DNA from: Nocardiopsis sp. N85
Lineage (GTDB): Bacteria; Actinomycetota; Actinomycetes; Streptosporangiales; Streptosporangiaceae
Assembly: GCF_028882275.1 (NCBI RefSeq)
Contig: NZ_JARBUT010000002.1
Span: 124,001 to 188,000, forward strand
DNA: 64,000 nt
Direction: 5' to 3'
Made by a program: the position numbers and the translations under genes. The stretch's first letter is position 1. The number at the start of each line of letters is the position of its first letter. Below the pieces are notes generated by a model that saw only the letters and a program-made list of their open reading frames with translations, did no database searches and was not told where the DNA came from. This document shows, one piece after another, positions 34,163-42,764 of the stretch.

Positions 34163-34948
34163 TCAGCCCCGCAGCCGGCACACCAGCAGCTCGGTGGTCG
34201 GGCTCTCGCGGCGCCGGCGCACGAGGCGCCGCTCCAAGGGGTAGAGCGCGGCCCCGGCCAGCCAGCCGGTGGGGCCGGTGAGGGTGGCGGCGCGCAGGGC
34301 CCCGCCCCACGTCCTGCGCCACGGCACGGACGCGTCCACCTGGGCGTTCATCAACATCAGCATGGGCACGCGCAGCCTGAGGTCGAACCCGGCCTTGTCG
34401 AGGGTGCCGGCGATCCACTCCAGGGTGCGGTTGACCTGGTGCTCACCGCGCTGCTCGGGACGTTGGAGGCAGTTCTCGGAGATGACGAGGGTCCCGCCGG
34501 GGCGCAGGACCCGGGCGAACTCGCCGATCGCCGAGGTGTAGCGTTCGTCGTCGGTGATGTGGAACAGGACGTCCATGCACGACAGGGCGTCGAAGGCGTC
34601 GTCGTCGAAGGCGTCGAGGTCGGCGGCGTCCTGGCGGGAGAACCGGTGGCCGGGGAAGCGTGCGCGCAGCCGCTCCACCGCCGCGTCGGTCATGTCGCAG
34701 CCGGTGATGTCGGCGGCGCCCAGCCTCTCCCAGAGCCGGACGTAGAAGCCGGTGCCGCTGCCCACGTCCAGGACACTCGGGTCGATGAGTCCCAGGTGCC
34801 CCACCCGGCGCAGGAACACCTCCTCGCGGACCTTGTACATCCAGGTGTTGAAGGGGCGCCCGAGGGCGCGGTAACCGACGCCGCTCTCGGTCCAGTCCTT
34901 CTCCAGGCGGCGTTCCCAGAAGTCGCGCAGTTCACTGTGTGTGGCCAT
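34163..34948 (-). CDS. Class I SAM-dependent methyltransferase
   Basis: A 261-residue methyltransferase with the SAM loop VLDVGSGTGFYVRLWERLGA (near 60), the acidic end of strand 2 (GCDMTDAAVERL), DALSCMDVLFHI and FARVLRPGGTLVISEN. An N-terminal extension (FWERRLEKDWTESGVGYRALG) resembles sugar- or lipid-modifying methyltransferases. The C-terminal 60 residues are Arg-rich. ATG at 34948. Same direction as the next methyltransferase, 63 bp apart. Substrate unknown. Confidence 0.82.
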   Translation of the reverse strand: MATHSELRDFWERRLEKDWTESGVGYRALGRPFNTWMYKVREEVFLRRVGHLGLIDPSVLDVGSGTGFYVRLWERLGAADITGCDMTDAAVERLRARFPGHRFSRQDAADLDAFDDDAFDALSCMDVLFHITDDERYTSAIGEFARVLRPGGTLVISENCLQRPEQRGEHQVNRTLEWIAGTLDKAGFDLRLRVPMLMLMNAQVDASVPWRRTWGGALRAATLTGPTGWLAGAALYPLERRLVRRRRESPTTELLVCRLRG

Positions 34949-35011
34949 GACACCACTCTCACATCGGGGCGACGGGGATGCCCGCCACGACACCGCGTGT
35001 CCCCGACGCGT

Positions 35012-35599
35012 TCAGGGACGATGGGCGACGACCAGCTCCAGGAGCCCGAGGGCGGTCCGGTCGTGACGGTCCACCGCGAACCCGACCTCCTCGGCCACCG
35101 CGCGGGGCAACCGGCGGGGTCGCTCCTTGCGGGCCTCTCGCAGCCGCATCGGCCATCGGGTGTACTCGATGTGGTCGACGAGCAGGAGCCGTCCGCCGGG
35201 ACGCAGCACCCGGTGCATCTCGGTCAGGGCCCGCCGCTGGTCGGGGATGGCGCACAGGGCCAGCGCGCACAGGACGGTGTCGAAGTCACCGTCGCCGAAC
35301 GGCAGGTCCTGGGCGTCGCCCTCCACCAGGGTGACCGGGCGGCCGAGCGCGGTGGCCCGTCGCCGGGCAGCCGCCAGCATGGCGGGACTCAGGTCAAGGC
35401 CGGTGAGCTCGACGCCGTCGGGGTGGTACGGCAGGTCGTGGCCGGTGCCGACGGCCACCTCCAGGGTCCGACCCTCGGCCGCGCCGCACAGCCGTGCCCG
35501 GACGCGGCCCATGAACAGCCGTTGCAGGCGCTCGCCCCGGTCGTACCCGGCGGCCATGCGGTTCCAGTCGTCGCGGACGTGTTCGGTGCGCTCGTCCAT
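35012..35599 (-). CDS. Class I SAM-dependent methyltransferase, UbiE-like
   Basis: A 195-residue enzyme with [23 protein letters not shown] loop [14 protein letters not shown] (near 45), [44 protein letters not shown] and [16 protein letters not shown]. Similar to the UbiE/Coq5 and phospholipid N-methyltransferase groups. Start ATG 35599 with GAGAGGGA upstream. Its promoter appears to be of MerR-activated type, with the divergent merR gene next to it. Confidence 0.83.
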   Translation of the reverse strand: MDERTEHVRDDWNRMAAGYDRGERLQRLFMGRVRARLCGAAEGRTLEVAVGTGHDLPYHPDGVELTGLDLSPAMLAAARRRATALGRPVTLVEGDAQDLPFGDGDFDTVLCALALCAIPDQRRALTEMHRVLRPGGRLLLVDHIEYTRWPMRLREARKERPRRLPRAVAEEVGFAVDRHDRTALGLLELVVAHRP

Positions 35600-35654
35600 G
35601 GTGATTCCCTCTCTCTCGGGTGTTCCCGTCCCACGCCCCTTGACACGGGCCCCC

Positions 35655-35685
35655 AGTGTGGAACCTCATGTCGACATGAGGTCAA
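35655..35685 (-). promoter_or_regulatory. MerR-type promoter with palindromic operator
   Basis: On the - strand TTGACC (35685-35680), a 19-bp spacer and CACACT (35660-35655). A perfect 20-bp palindrome ACCTCATGTCGACATGAGGT (35663-35682) fills the spacer. Long 19-bp spacers with an operator inside are the hallmark of MerR-activated promoters. On the + strand TTGACA (35640-35645) would drive merR itself. Confidence 0.65.
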
Positions 35686-36119
35686 GCGCTGAGGAGTCGT
35701 CCATCGGGGATCTCGCGGCCGGTTTCGGCCTGGCCCCGCACGTACTGCGGCACTGGGAGGCGATGGGGGTGCTGGAGCCCGTCCGCCGGGTGGGCGGGCA
35801 GCGCCGGTACACGTCCGAGCACCGGTTGCGGGTGGCGCTGATCCTGAGCGCACAGGAGGCGGGGATGAGCCTGGAGCGCATCCGGGAGTGGGTCGGCGCT
35901 CCGCGCGCGGAGCGGCGCGGCGAGGTGCTGGCCGAGCACCTGGCCGAGCTGGACGGGCGGCTGGAGCGGCTGCGGGTCGCCCGGGAGTTGGTGGCGCACG
36001 CGGTGGAGTGCTCCTCCGGGGACGCGCTGGAGTGCCCGGAGCTGCGCCGGATACTGGAGAAGAGCGTGGAGTCGGGCTGCCACGCGCGTGCGCCGCGGGG
36101 CCCGGTGGCGCGGGACTGA
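35676..36119 (+). CDS. MerR family transcriptional regulator
   Basis: A 147-residue MerR protein: IGDLAAGFGLAPHVLRHWEAMGVLEPVRR-type winged HTH (residues about 8-40), GQRRYTSEH, a dimerisation helix (about 80-110) and a short C-terminal sensor with three Cys (AVECSSGDALECPELR, ESGCHAR). This pattern could bind a metal or react with a thiol-active compound. ATG at 35676 lies within the operator palindrome; GTG at 35658 is an alternative. Likely autoregulates and activates the divergent methyltransferase gene. Confidence 0.85.
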   Translation: MRSSAEESSIGDLAAGFGLAPHVLRHWEAMGVLEPVRRVGGQRRYTSEHRLRVALILSAQEAGMSLERIREWVGAPRAERRGEVLAEHLAELDGRLERLRVARELVAHAVECSSGDALECPELRRILEKSVESGCHARAPRGPVARD

Positions 36120-36191
36120 CCCGCCCTCGCGGCGTTCGTCACCCGGTTCTGCTATTCCTGGTTCCTCCCTTCGCGACCCCCCGAGGAACCC

Positions 36192-37205
36192 ATGACGTTC
36201 AATTCCCACCTGACCGAGTTCGCGGGGCTTCCCGTGTTCGAGTACCGACCGACGCGGCGGGCGGACGACCCCCTGGCGACGCTCGCGGCCCTGCGGGATC
36301 CCGGCGCCTTCGCCTGGCTGCTCCGCGACTCCCGGGGCACCGAGACCGAGGAGGCGTCGGGAGGGGTCGAGGGGTACTTCGGCCGGTTCGCCGCCGAGAC
36401 CGCCGCGGGGACGGTGACGGCCCTGGTCGTCGGCTACCTCCCGGAGACGATCAGCACCGGGCACTCCCAGCCGGTGCGCGACGCCCTGGTGGCGTGCGCG
36501 CCCCGGCTCACCGGACTGCGCTCCCTGTTCTTCGCCGACCTCACCTACGAGGACTGCGAGGTGTCCTGGATGAACCACGGCGACCTGGGGCCGCTCCTGG
36601 CCGCGTTCCCGGGCCTGGAGCGGTTCGCGGTGCGCGGCACCGGCGGCCTGGGGCTGTCGGTGGACGGACACCCGGCGCTGCGCTCCCTGACCCTCCAGGG
36701 CGGCGGGCTCCCCGCGGACCTGGCCCGCCAGGTGCTCGCGGGCGACTACCCCGCCCTGGAACACCTGGAACTGTGGCTGGGCGTGGAGAACTACGGCGGC
36801 GACACCTCACCCGACCACCTCGCCCCGCTGCTGAACGGCGAGGTCCACACCGGGGTACGGTCACTGGGCCTGCGCAACGCCCAGTACACGGACCGCTGGG
36901 TGCGGGCGCTCGCCGACGCCCCGGTCCTCGGCCGTCTGGAGGACCTCGACCTGTCGATGGGCACCCTCACCGACCAAGGCGCACAGGTCCTCCTCGACAC
37001 CCCGGGATTCCGCGAACTCCGCCGCCTGGACCTGCATCACCACTACATGTCCGAGGACATGGAGAAGCGTGTCCTGGAGGCCTTCACCGCGGCCGGCGTC
37101 GCGATCGACGTCTCCCAGCGCGAGGAGCCCGACGACGATGACGAGGAGTGGGAGGACGACGAGGACGGCTGGACCTACCGGTACTACCCCTCCGTCACCG
37201 AGTGA
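36192..37205 (+). CDS. STM4015 family leucine-rich-repeat protein, copy 1
   Basis: A 337-residue soluble protein of the STM4015 family. It opens with HLTEFAGLPVFEY and has leucine-rich repeats between about 110 and 300 (LRSLTLQGGGLP, LEHLELWLGVENYGGDTSP, VRSLGLRNAQYTDRWVRALADAP, LEDLDLSMGTLTDQGAQ, LRRLDLHHHYMSED). It ends in an Asp/Glu-rich run and YYPSVTE. No signal peptide or catalytic domain. First gene of a run of eight same-strand genes ending with STM4014, STM4013, STM4012 and STM4011 homologues. Its middle is nearly identical in DNA to copy 2. The family function is not known to me. Confidence 0.85.
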   Translation: MTFNSHLTEFAGLPVFEYRPTRRADDPLATLAALRDPGAFAWLLRDSRGTETEEASGGVEGYFGRFAAETAAGTVTALVVGYLPETISTGHSQPVRDALVACAPRLTGLRSLFFADLTYEDCEVSWMNHGDLGPLLAAFPGLERFAVRGTGGLGLSVDGHPALRSLTLQGGGLPADLARQVLAGDYPALEHLELWLGVENYGGDTSPDHLAPLLNGEVHTGVRSLGLRNAQYTDRWVRALADAPVLGRLEDLDLSMGTLTDQGAQVLLDTPGFRELRRLDLHHHYMSEDMEKRVLEAFTAAGVAIDVSQREEPDDDDEEWEDDEDGWTYRYYPSVTE

Positions 37206-37260
37206 GACCGTTCCGCGCCTCCGATCCCCACCCCCACCACGCACCCGGAAGGTGTCCACC

Positions 37261-38283
37261 GTGACCTTCAACGCCCACATGACCGAGTTCGCCGGGCTGC
37301 CCGTGTACGAGTACCGCTCCCCGGAGGGCATGGCCGCCCAGCGCGAGTGGGCCGGGAAACACCCGAACGGCCGCCGTGAGACGACGGACCCGCTGGCGAT
37401 GCTCGCCGCCCTGCGCACCCCGGGCTCGTTCGCCTGGCGACTGCGCGACTCCGACGGATGGGAGCCCGGTGAGGGTGAGTTCGTGCGCCGGTACTACGAG
37501 CGGTTCTGCTCCGAGGTGCCGCCGGAATCGGTGTCGACCCTGGTCATCGGGAACTTCGAGGAGACCATGGAGGTCATGGAACCCGAACCGATCCGGGACG
37601 CCCTGGTGACGTGCGCCCCCCGGTGGACCGGGCTGCGATCGCTGTTCTACGCCGACCTCACCTATGACGAGTGCGAGGCCTCCTGGCTCGAACACGGCGA
37701 CCTGTCCGCGCTCGTGACCTCCTTCCCCTCCCTGGAACGCCTCGGCATCCGGGGTACGGGTTCCCTGTCCCTGCCGGTGGACGGACACCCGGCGCTGCGC
37801 TCCCTGACCCTCCAGGGCGGCGGGCTCCCCGCGGACCTGGCCCGCCAGGTGCTCGCGGGCGACTACCCCGCCCTGGAACACCTGGAACTGTGGCTGGGCG
37901 TGGAGAACTACGGCGGCGACACCTCGCCCGAGGCACTGGCGCCGTTGCTGAACGGCGAGGTCCACACCGGGGTACGGTCACTGGGCCTGCGCAACGCCGA
38001 GCACACCGACCTGTGGGTGCGGGCGCTCGCCGACGCCCCGATCCTGGAACGGCTGGAGGACCTCGACCTGTCGATGGGCACCCTCACCGACGAGGGCGCG
38101 CGGGTGCTGCTCGACGCCCCGGGGTTCCGGAAGCTGCGCCGTCTGGACCTGCACCGCCACTTCCTGTCCGAGGAGGTGGAGGTACGCGTCCGTGACGCCT
38201 TCGCCTCCGTCGGGGTCGAGGTGGACCTGTCCGAACGCCTCAACGCGGAACGTGACGGCTCCTACCCGTCGGTCACCGAGTGA
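37261..38283 (+). CDS. STM4015 family leucine-rich-repeat protein, copy 2
   Basis: A 340-residue paralogue: HMTEFAGLPVYEY start, the same repeats and a SYPSVTE end. GTG at 37261 with GGAAGG eight bases upstream. From its middle (37775) 151 bases are identical to copy 1, and a further run of about 50 identical bases follows (37948-37998), while both flanks have diverged. That pattern indicates recent gene conversion. The region before the repeats (about 20-120) differs most between copies and could determine partner choice. Confidence 0.85.
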   Translation: MTFNAHMTEFAGLPVYEYRSPEGMAAQREWAGKHPNGRRETTDPLAMLAALRTPGSFAWRLRDSDGWEPGEGEFVRRYYERFCSEVPPESVSTLVIGNFEETMEVMEPEPIRDALVTCAPRWTGLRSLFYADLTYDECEASWLEHGDLSALVTSFPSLERLGIRGTGSLSLPVDGHPALRSLTLQGGGLPADLARQVLAGDYPALEHLELWLGVENYGGDTSPEALAPLLNGEVHTGVRSLGLRNAEHTDLWVRALADAPILERLEDLDLSMGTLTDEGARVLLDAPGFRKLRRLDLHRHFLSEEVEVRVRDAFASVGVEVDLSERLNAERDGSYPSVTE

Positions 38284-38402
38284 CCCGGGCCCGCCGAGGA
38301 ACCGGTGGAAGACCTCCGGAACGACACCGACGAGTTCGCCGGTCCGTCATCCCCGGGTGCTAGACATGGCTCACCCGATGCCCCGTGCCAGGAGCGATAC
38401 CC

Positions 38403-39422
38403 ATGATCAACGATCACCTCAGCGAGTTCGCCGGACTTCCGGTGTTCGAGTACACGTCCACGAAGGAGATGTCCTCGAAGAAACCCCGGTACGGCCGCGA
38501 CGGGTCCGTCGATCCGCTGGCGCAGCTCGCGGCCCTGCGCGCCCCGGACGCCTACGCCTGGCGGCTGGGCGTCGACAGCTACGAGCCGGAGGAGGAGTTC
38601 GCCGAGTACTTCGGTGACTTCGTGAAGGCGGCGAACACCACGGCGGTCAAGGCCATGGTGATCGGCCCGGCCGGCTCCTCCGACTCGGAGGAACCCGGGA
38701 CCCCCGCCCGCGACGCGCTCCTGGAGCACGCCGCCGCGTTCCCCGCCCTGAAGGCGTTGTTCATCGGGGACATCACCGCCGAGGAGTCGGAGATCTCCTG
38801 GATCCATCAGCCCGACCTGTCCCCGCTCTTCGCGGCCTTCCCGAACCTGGCCGAGTTCACGGTGCGCGGCACCGGCGACCCCTACATGCACGAGATCAGC
38901 CAGTTGGGTCTCAACATCGGTCGGCACGACGCGCTGCGCTCCCTCACCGTGCAGAGCGGAGGCCTGCCCGCCCCGGTCGCCCGGGGGATCGACTCCGCCG
39001 AGTCGCCCGGCCTGGAGAACCTGGAACTGTGGCTGGGAATCGAGGACTACCGGGGCGACACCACCCCCGAGGACCTGGCCCGGACGCTGTCGGGTGAGGC
39101 GTTCCCGAACCTGAACCACCTGGGGTTGCGCAACGCCGAGGAGAGCGACGTGTGGGTGCGCGCTCTGGCCGACGCACCCGTGGTGGGGCGGTTGCGCTCC
39201 CTCGACCTGTCGATGGGCACGCTCACGGACGAGGGAGCGCGAATGCTGCTCGACGCCCCGGTCTTCCGTGAACTGGGCCGACTGGACCTGGAGCACCACT
39301 ACATGTCCGAGGAGATGGAGGGGCGGGTCCGGGACGCCTTCACCGAGGCGGGCGTCGACGTCCGTGTCGGCGACCGGCAGGTCCCGAACGGCGACCGGCT
39401 CTACCCCGCGGTGACGGAGTGA
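38403..39422 (+). CDS. STM4015 family leucine-rich-repeat protein, copy 3
   Basis: A 339-residue paralogue: HLSEFAGLPVFEY start, EISWIHQPDLSPLF, LSMGTLTDEGARMLL, LDLEHHYMSEEM, C-terminal LYPAVTE. ATG at 38403 with AGGAG upstream. More diverged from copies 1 and 2 than they are from each other. The 119-bp gap before it contains TAGACA (about 38360), a weak promoter possibility, so it might also be transcribed separately. Confidence 0.85.
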   Translation: MINDHLSEFAGLPVFEYTSTKEMSSKKPRYGRDGSVDPLAQLAALRAPDAYAWRLGVDSYEPEEEFAEYFGDFVKAANTTAVKAMVIGPAGSSDSEEPGTPARDALLEHAAAFPALKALFIGDITAEESEISWIHQPDLSPLFAAFPNLAEFTVRGTGDPYMHEISQLGLNIGRHDALRSLTVQSGGLPAPVARGIDSAESPGLENLELWLGIEDYRGDTTPEDLARTLSGEAFPNLNHLGLRNAEESDVWVRALADAPVVGRLRSLDLSMGTLTDEGARMLLDAPVFRELGRLDLEHHYMSEEMEGRVRDAFTEAGVDVRVGDRQVPNGDRLYPAVTE

Positions 39423-39514
39423 CCCGCGCACCCCATCCGGCGTACCTCTCCGGGTTCGGCCGGCTGCGACCCCTCGGCCCGCGCCACCGGTGAGCGGGGG
39501 TGGGCGATCACCCG

Positions 39515-39690
39515 ACGCCTCGGCGCGTTCGCCCACCTGGAACTGCGGACCCGCGTCACCGCCTGTCCGAGGAAGGGAGCGCGCGGGCCGCCGAAGACGT
39601 GCCGGGGCGGAGGTCGACCTGTCCGGTCCCCGAGAACCCGATGTCGACGAGGACGAACCCGAGTACCCCCGACCGCTCGGCCCCTACGGA
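39515..39690 (+). pseudogene. Remnant of a fifth STM4015-type gene
   Basis: Between copies 3 and 4 the DNA still encodes, across several frames, pieces of the family's C-terminus: FAHLEL (as in copy 4), then LSEEG..AR, then AEVDLSGPREPDVDEDEPEYP, which matches the V-D-L-S, acidic run and final YP of the intact copies. At least two frameshifts and a missing end show it is dead. Boundaries are approximate. Confidence 0.6.
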
Positions 39691-39697
39691 ATGGATC

Positions 39698-40768
39698 ATG
39701 CCCAATACCCGCCACATCACCGAGTTCGCCGGGCTTCCCGTCGCGGAGTTCACCTCCTGGGAGAGCATCCGCGACGACTTCGACACCGCCATGCGCTGGG
39801 CGCGCAACCGCGGTGAGCCCCACGCCGAACTCCCCCCTTCCCACGAACCCCTCTTCCGGGCCCTGGCCGACCCGGGTTCCTTCGCCTGGCGGTTGCGCAC
39901 GGTCCCGCCGCCCTACCACTTCACCACGCGGGGGAAGGGACGTCCCTTCGAGACCCTGAGCGAGTACCTGGACCGGTTCGTGGAACTGGTCCCCCCGCAG
40001 AGGGTGCGCGCCCTCGTCGTCGGCCACACCCCCGACGAGAAAGGGGAGATGGACGCGGCGCTGGTCGCCGGGGAGCTGCGCGAGCGAGCCCCGCACTGGC
40101 CGGAGCTGAGGTCCCTGTTCTTCGGGGAGATCCTCCAGGCGGAGAACGAGATCTCCTGGATCGACCTGTCCGACCTGGCACCCCTCGTGTCGGCGTTCCC
40201 GAAGCTGCGCCGACTGGTGGTGCGCGGCGGCTCCGGGACCCTGGGCCTGCGCCTGCCCGAACACCGGTGGTTGCGGGAACTGACCGTGGAGAGCGGCGGC
40301 CTGCGCCCCGAGGTGGTGCGCGACGTGTGCGCCTCCGGCCTGCCCGGCCTGCGACGCCTGGAGCTGTGGCTCGGCGCCGACGAGTACGGAGGCGGTGCCG
40401 CACCTGAGGACCTGACGCCCCTGCTGACCGGGGAGGCGTTCCCCGAACTGGAGTACCTGGGCCTGCTCAACACCGAGGGCGTCGACTCCTGGATCGCCCC
40501 GTTGGCGCGTTCGGCGGTGCTGAAACGGGTGCGGTCGCTGGGCCTCGGGCTGGGCGACCTCACCGACGAGGGCGGCCGCGCGATCGTCGAGCACGCCGAC
40601 GCGTTCGCCCACCTGGAGCTGCTGGACCTGCACCACCACTTCCTGTCCGAGGAGGTGCGGACGGAGATCGGCGCGGCCCTGCCCGGTGTGCGCGTGAACC
40701 TGTCCGCCCCGCAGACCCCCGAGAAGTGGGACGGCGAACTCCACTACTACACGGCGGTCTCCGAGTGA
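39698..40768 (+). CDS. STM4015 family leucine-rich-repeat protein, copy 4
   Basis: A 356-residue paralogue: HITEFAGLPVAEF start, a longer N-terminal insert (about 20-75), EISWIDLSDLAPLV, LELLDLHHHFLSEEV and C-terminal YYTAVSE. The most diverged of the four. The ATG at 39698 aligns with the starts of the others; upstream in-frame codons belong to the remnant of the fifth copy. Its TGA overlaps the GTG of the STM4014 homologue, so it is translationally coupled to the enzyme genes and is probably the ancestral operon member. Confidence 0.85.
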   Translation: MPNTRHITEFAGLPVAEFTSWESIRDDFDTAMRWARNRGEPHAELPPSHEPLFRALADPGSFAWRLRTVPPPYHFTTRGKGRPFETLSEYLDRFVELVPPQRVRALVVGHTPDEKGEMDAALVAGELRERAPHWPELRSLFFGEILQAENEISWIDLSDLAPLVSAFPKLRRLVVRGGSGTLGLRLPEHRWLRELTVESGGLRPEVVRDVCASGLPGLRRLELWLGADEYGGGAAPEDLTPLLTGEAFPELEYLGLLNTEGVDSWIAPLARSAVLKRVRSLGLGLGDLTDEGGRAIVEHADAFAHLELLDLHHHFLSEEVRTEIGAALPGVRVNLSAPQTPEKWDGELHYYTAVSE

Positions 40769-41886
40769 TCCGCGAACGCCCCCTGGTGGTGGTCGGCGTC
40801 CCCGGCGGCCGGCGGCTGGAGCTGTTCCGGGCCGCCGCCGCGGCCTCCGGGTGGACCGAGCCGGTCGTGCTGCCCTGGCGCGACCTGGCCTCCGGCCCCG
40901 TGGAGGTGCCCGACGACGCCCTGGTCCGGGTGGACTCCCCCGGCGGCGATGTCGCCACCGAGCGGTCGCTGCGCGGCTGGGACCGCGACCCCGACCCCTA
41001 CCGGGCCGAGGGCACCGGCGACCACCACGCCGGGTTCCGGTCCGCGCTGGACCGGCTCGCCGAGGCGGTCGCCGCCGCCCCCGGCGCGCACCTGCTCCAG
41101 GACGTGGACGACCTGGTGGTCATGTGCGACAAGCGCCGCTGCCACGCCCGGTTGGAGGCCGCCGGAGTGCCGGTGCCGCCCGCGCTGGCCGGTCCCGTCG
41201 GGGACTACCGGGCGCTGCGGGAGGCCATGGAGGAGCGCCGCTGGCGCCGGGTGTTCGTCAAACCCGCCCACGGCTCGTCCGCGTCCGGGGTGATCGCCCT
41301 GGCCACCGCCCCGGGGGGCCGCGTCAGCGCCGTCACCTCCGCCCACCTGACCCGGGACGGCGAGGGCCGCCCCGCCCTGTTCAACAGCCTGCGGCTGTGC
41401 ACCTACACCCGGGAGGAGGACGTCGCCGCCGTGGTGGACGCCCTCGCCCCCGACGGGCTGCACGTGGAGCGGTGGGTGCCCAAGGCCGGGTTCGCCGGGA
41501 AGACCATCGACCTGCGGGTGGTCGTGACCGCGGGGAAGGCGCGCCACGTGGTGGTGCGCTCCTCCGACTCCCCCATGACCAACCTGCACCTGGGCAACGC
41601 CCGCGGCGACCTGGAGGCGCTGAGGGCGAAGGTCGGCCCGGACCGCTGGGACGAGGCGATGGCCGTCGCCGAGGCCGCCGCCGGGTGCTTCGCCACCCTG
41701 CACGCCGGGGTGGACCTGATGGCCACCCCCGGCTGGCGGTCGTTCGCGATCTGCGAGGTCAACGCGTTCGGCGACCTCATCCCCGGGGTGCTGCACGAGG
41801 GCCGCGACACCTACGCCGAACAACTGCACGCCCTGGACACCGGCCGCCACCCCGTCCCGGCGGCCCCGGCCGCCCGGGCATCCTGA
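40765..41886 (+). CDS. STM4014 family ATP-grasp protein
   Basis: A 373-residue protein with ATP-grasp features: VFVKPAHGSSASGVIAL (the Lys and Gly/Ser loop, near 170), VERWVPKAGFAGKTIDLRVVV, and a metal-binding end FAICEVNAFGDLIPG (E-x-N near 332). Enzymes of this fold join a carboxylate, activated as acyl phosphate, to an amine or thiol. The N-terminal 110 residues are specific to the family. GTG at 40765 overlaps the preceding stop (GTGA). Together with the radical SAM genes this suggests a peptide or amino-acid modification route, but no reaction is known to me. Confidence 0.82.
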   Translation: MIRERPLVVVGVPGGRRLELFRAAAAASGWTEPVVLPWRDLASGPVEVPDDALVRVDSPGGDVATERSLRGWDRDPDPYRAEGTGDHHAGFRSALDRLAEAVAAAPGAHLLQDVDDLVVMCDKRRCHARLEAAGVPVPPALAGPVGDYRALREAMEERRWRRVFVKPAHGSSASGVIALATAPGGRVSAVTSAHLTRDGEGRPALFNSLRLCTYTREEDVAAVVDALAPDGLHVERWVPKAGFAGKTIDLRVVVTAGKARHVVVRSSDSPMTNLHLGNARGDLEALRAKVGPDRWDEAMAVAEAAAGCFATLHAGVDLMATPGWRSFAICEVNAFGDLIPGVLHEGRDTYAEQLHALDTGRHPVPAAPAARAS

Positions 41887-41894
41887 AGGACACC

Positions 41895-42764
41895 ATGGAC
41901 ACCACCCTTCCCGACATGAACGCCGTCGTGGGCGGCCACGACATCCTGCTGCTCACCCTGGACACCCTGCGGTACGACGTCGCCGTCGAACTGGCCGAGG
42001 CCGGGCGCGTCCCCCACCTGGCGCGGCTGCTGCCCGGCGGCCGGTGGGAGGAGCGGCACGCGCCCGGCAGTTTCACCTACGCCTCCCACCTGGCGATGCT
42101 CGCCGGCTTCCTGCCCACACCCGCCGCGCCCGGACCGCACCCGCGCCTGTTCGCGGCCGCGTTCCCCGGCAGCGTGTCCACCGCCCCGCGCACGTGGACG
42201 TTCGACACCCCCGACCTGGCCTCCGGCCTGGCCGCCGAGGGTTACCACACGGCGTGCGTCGGCGGCACCGGGTTCTTCAACCGAAGGTCGGCGGTGGGAT
42301 CGGTGATCCCCGACATGTTCGCCGAGAGCCACTGGGAGGAGTCCTTCGGCGTCGCCGACCCGCGCTCCTTCGAGAACCAGGTGGCGCGGGCCGTGGAGAT
42401 CACCCGGGCCCGACCCGTGGAGCGACCGCTGTTCCTGCTGCTCAACGTGGCCGCCCTGCATCAGCCCAACTGGTTCCACCTGCCCGGGGCGAGCGCGGAG
42501 GCCGGGGACACCCGGGAGAGCCACGCCGCCGCCCTGGAGTACGTGGACCGGCGACTGCCGCCGTTGTTGGAGGCGATGGCCGCGCACCGCCCCTGCTTCG
42601 CGATCGTGTGCTCCGACCACGGCACCGCCTACGGCGAGGACGGCCACGTCGGGCACCGGATCGGGCACGAGGTCGTGTGGACGGTGCCCTACGCGCACTT
42701 CTTCCTGCCCCACGGGTACACCGTGCCCGCCGTGCCCGCCGACACCGAGGAGACGATCGCGTGA
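41895..42764 (+). CDS. STM4013 family sulfatase/phosphodiesterase-like hydrolase
   Basis: A 289-residue member of the alkaline phosphatase superfamily: LLTLDTLRYDV (first metal Asp, residues about 21-29), SFTYASHLAMLAGFLP, where a Thr occupies the usual nucleophile position, and CSDHGTAYGEDGHVGHRIGHE (Asp-His metal ligands near 237-257). The C-x-P-x-R formylglycine signature of true sulfatases is absent, so a phosphodiester or phosphonate substrate is more likely. No signal peptide. ATG at 41895 with GAAGGA upstream, eight bases after the STM4014 stop. Confidence 0.82.
   Translation: MDTTLPDMNAVVGGHDILLLTLDTLRYDVAVELAEAGRVPHLARLLPGGRWEERHAPGSFTYASHLAMLAGFLPTPAAPGPHPRLFAAAFPGSVSTAPRTWTFDTPDLASGLAAEGYHTACVGGTGFFNRRSAVGSVIPDMFAESHWEESFGVADPRSFENQVARAVEITRARPVERPLFLLLNVAALHQPNWFHLPGASAEAGDTRESHAAALEYVDRRLPPLLEAMAAHRPCFAIVCSDHGTAYGEDGHVGHRIGHEVVWTVPYAHFFLPHGYTVPAVPADTEETIA

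Noticed and set aside
36192..40768. The LRR array as a CRISPR- or toxin-immunity-type repeat array
   Set aside because: The units are full genes of over 1 kb with their own starts and stops; no short regularly spaced repeats or toxin domains are present.
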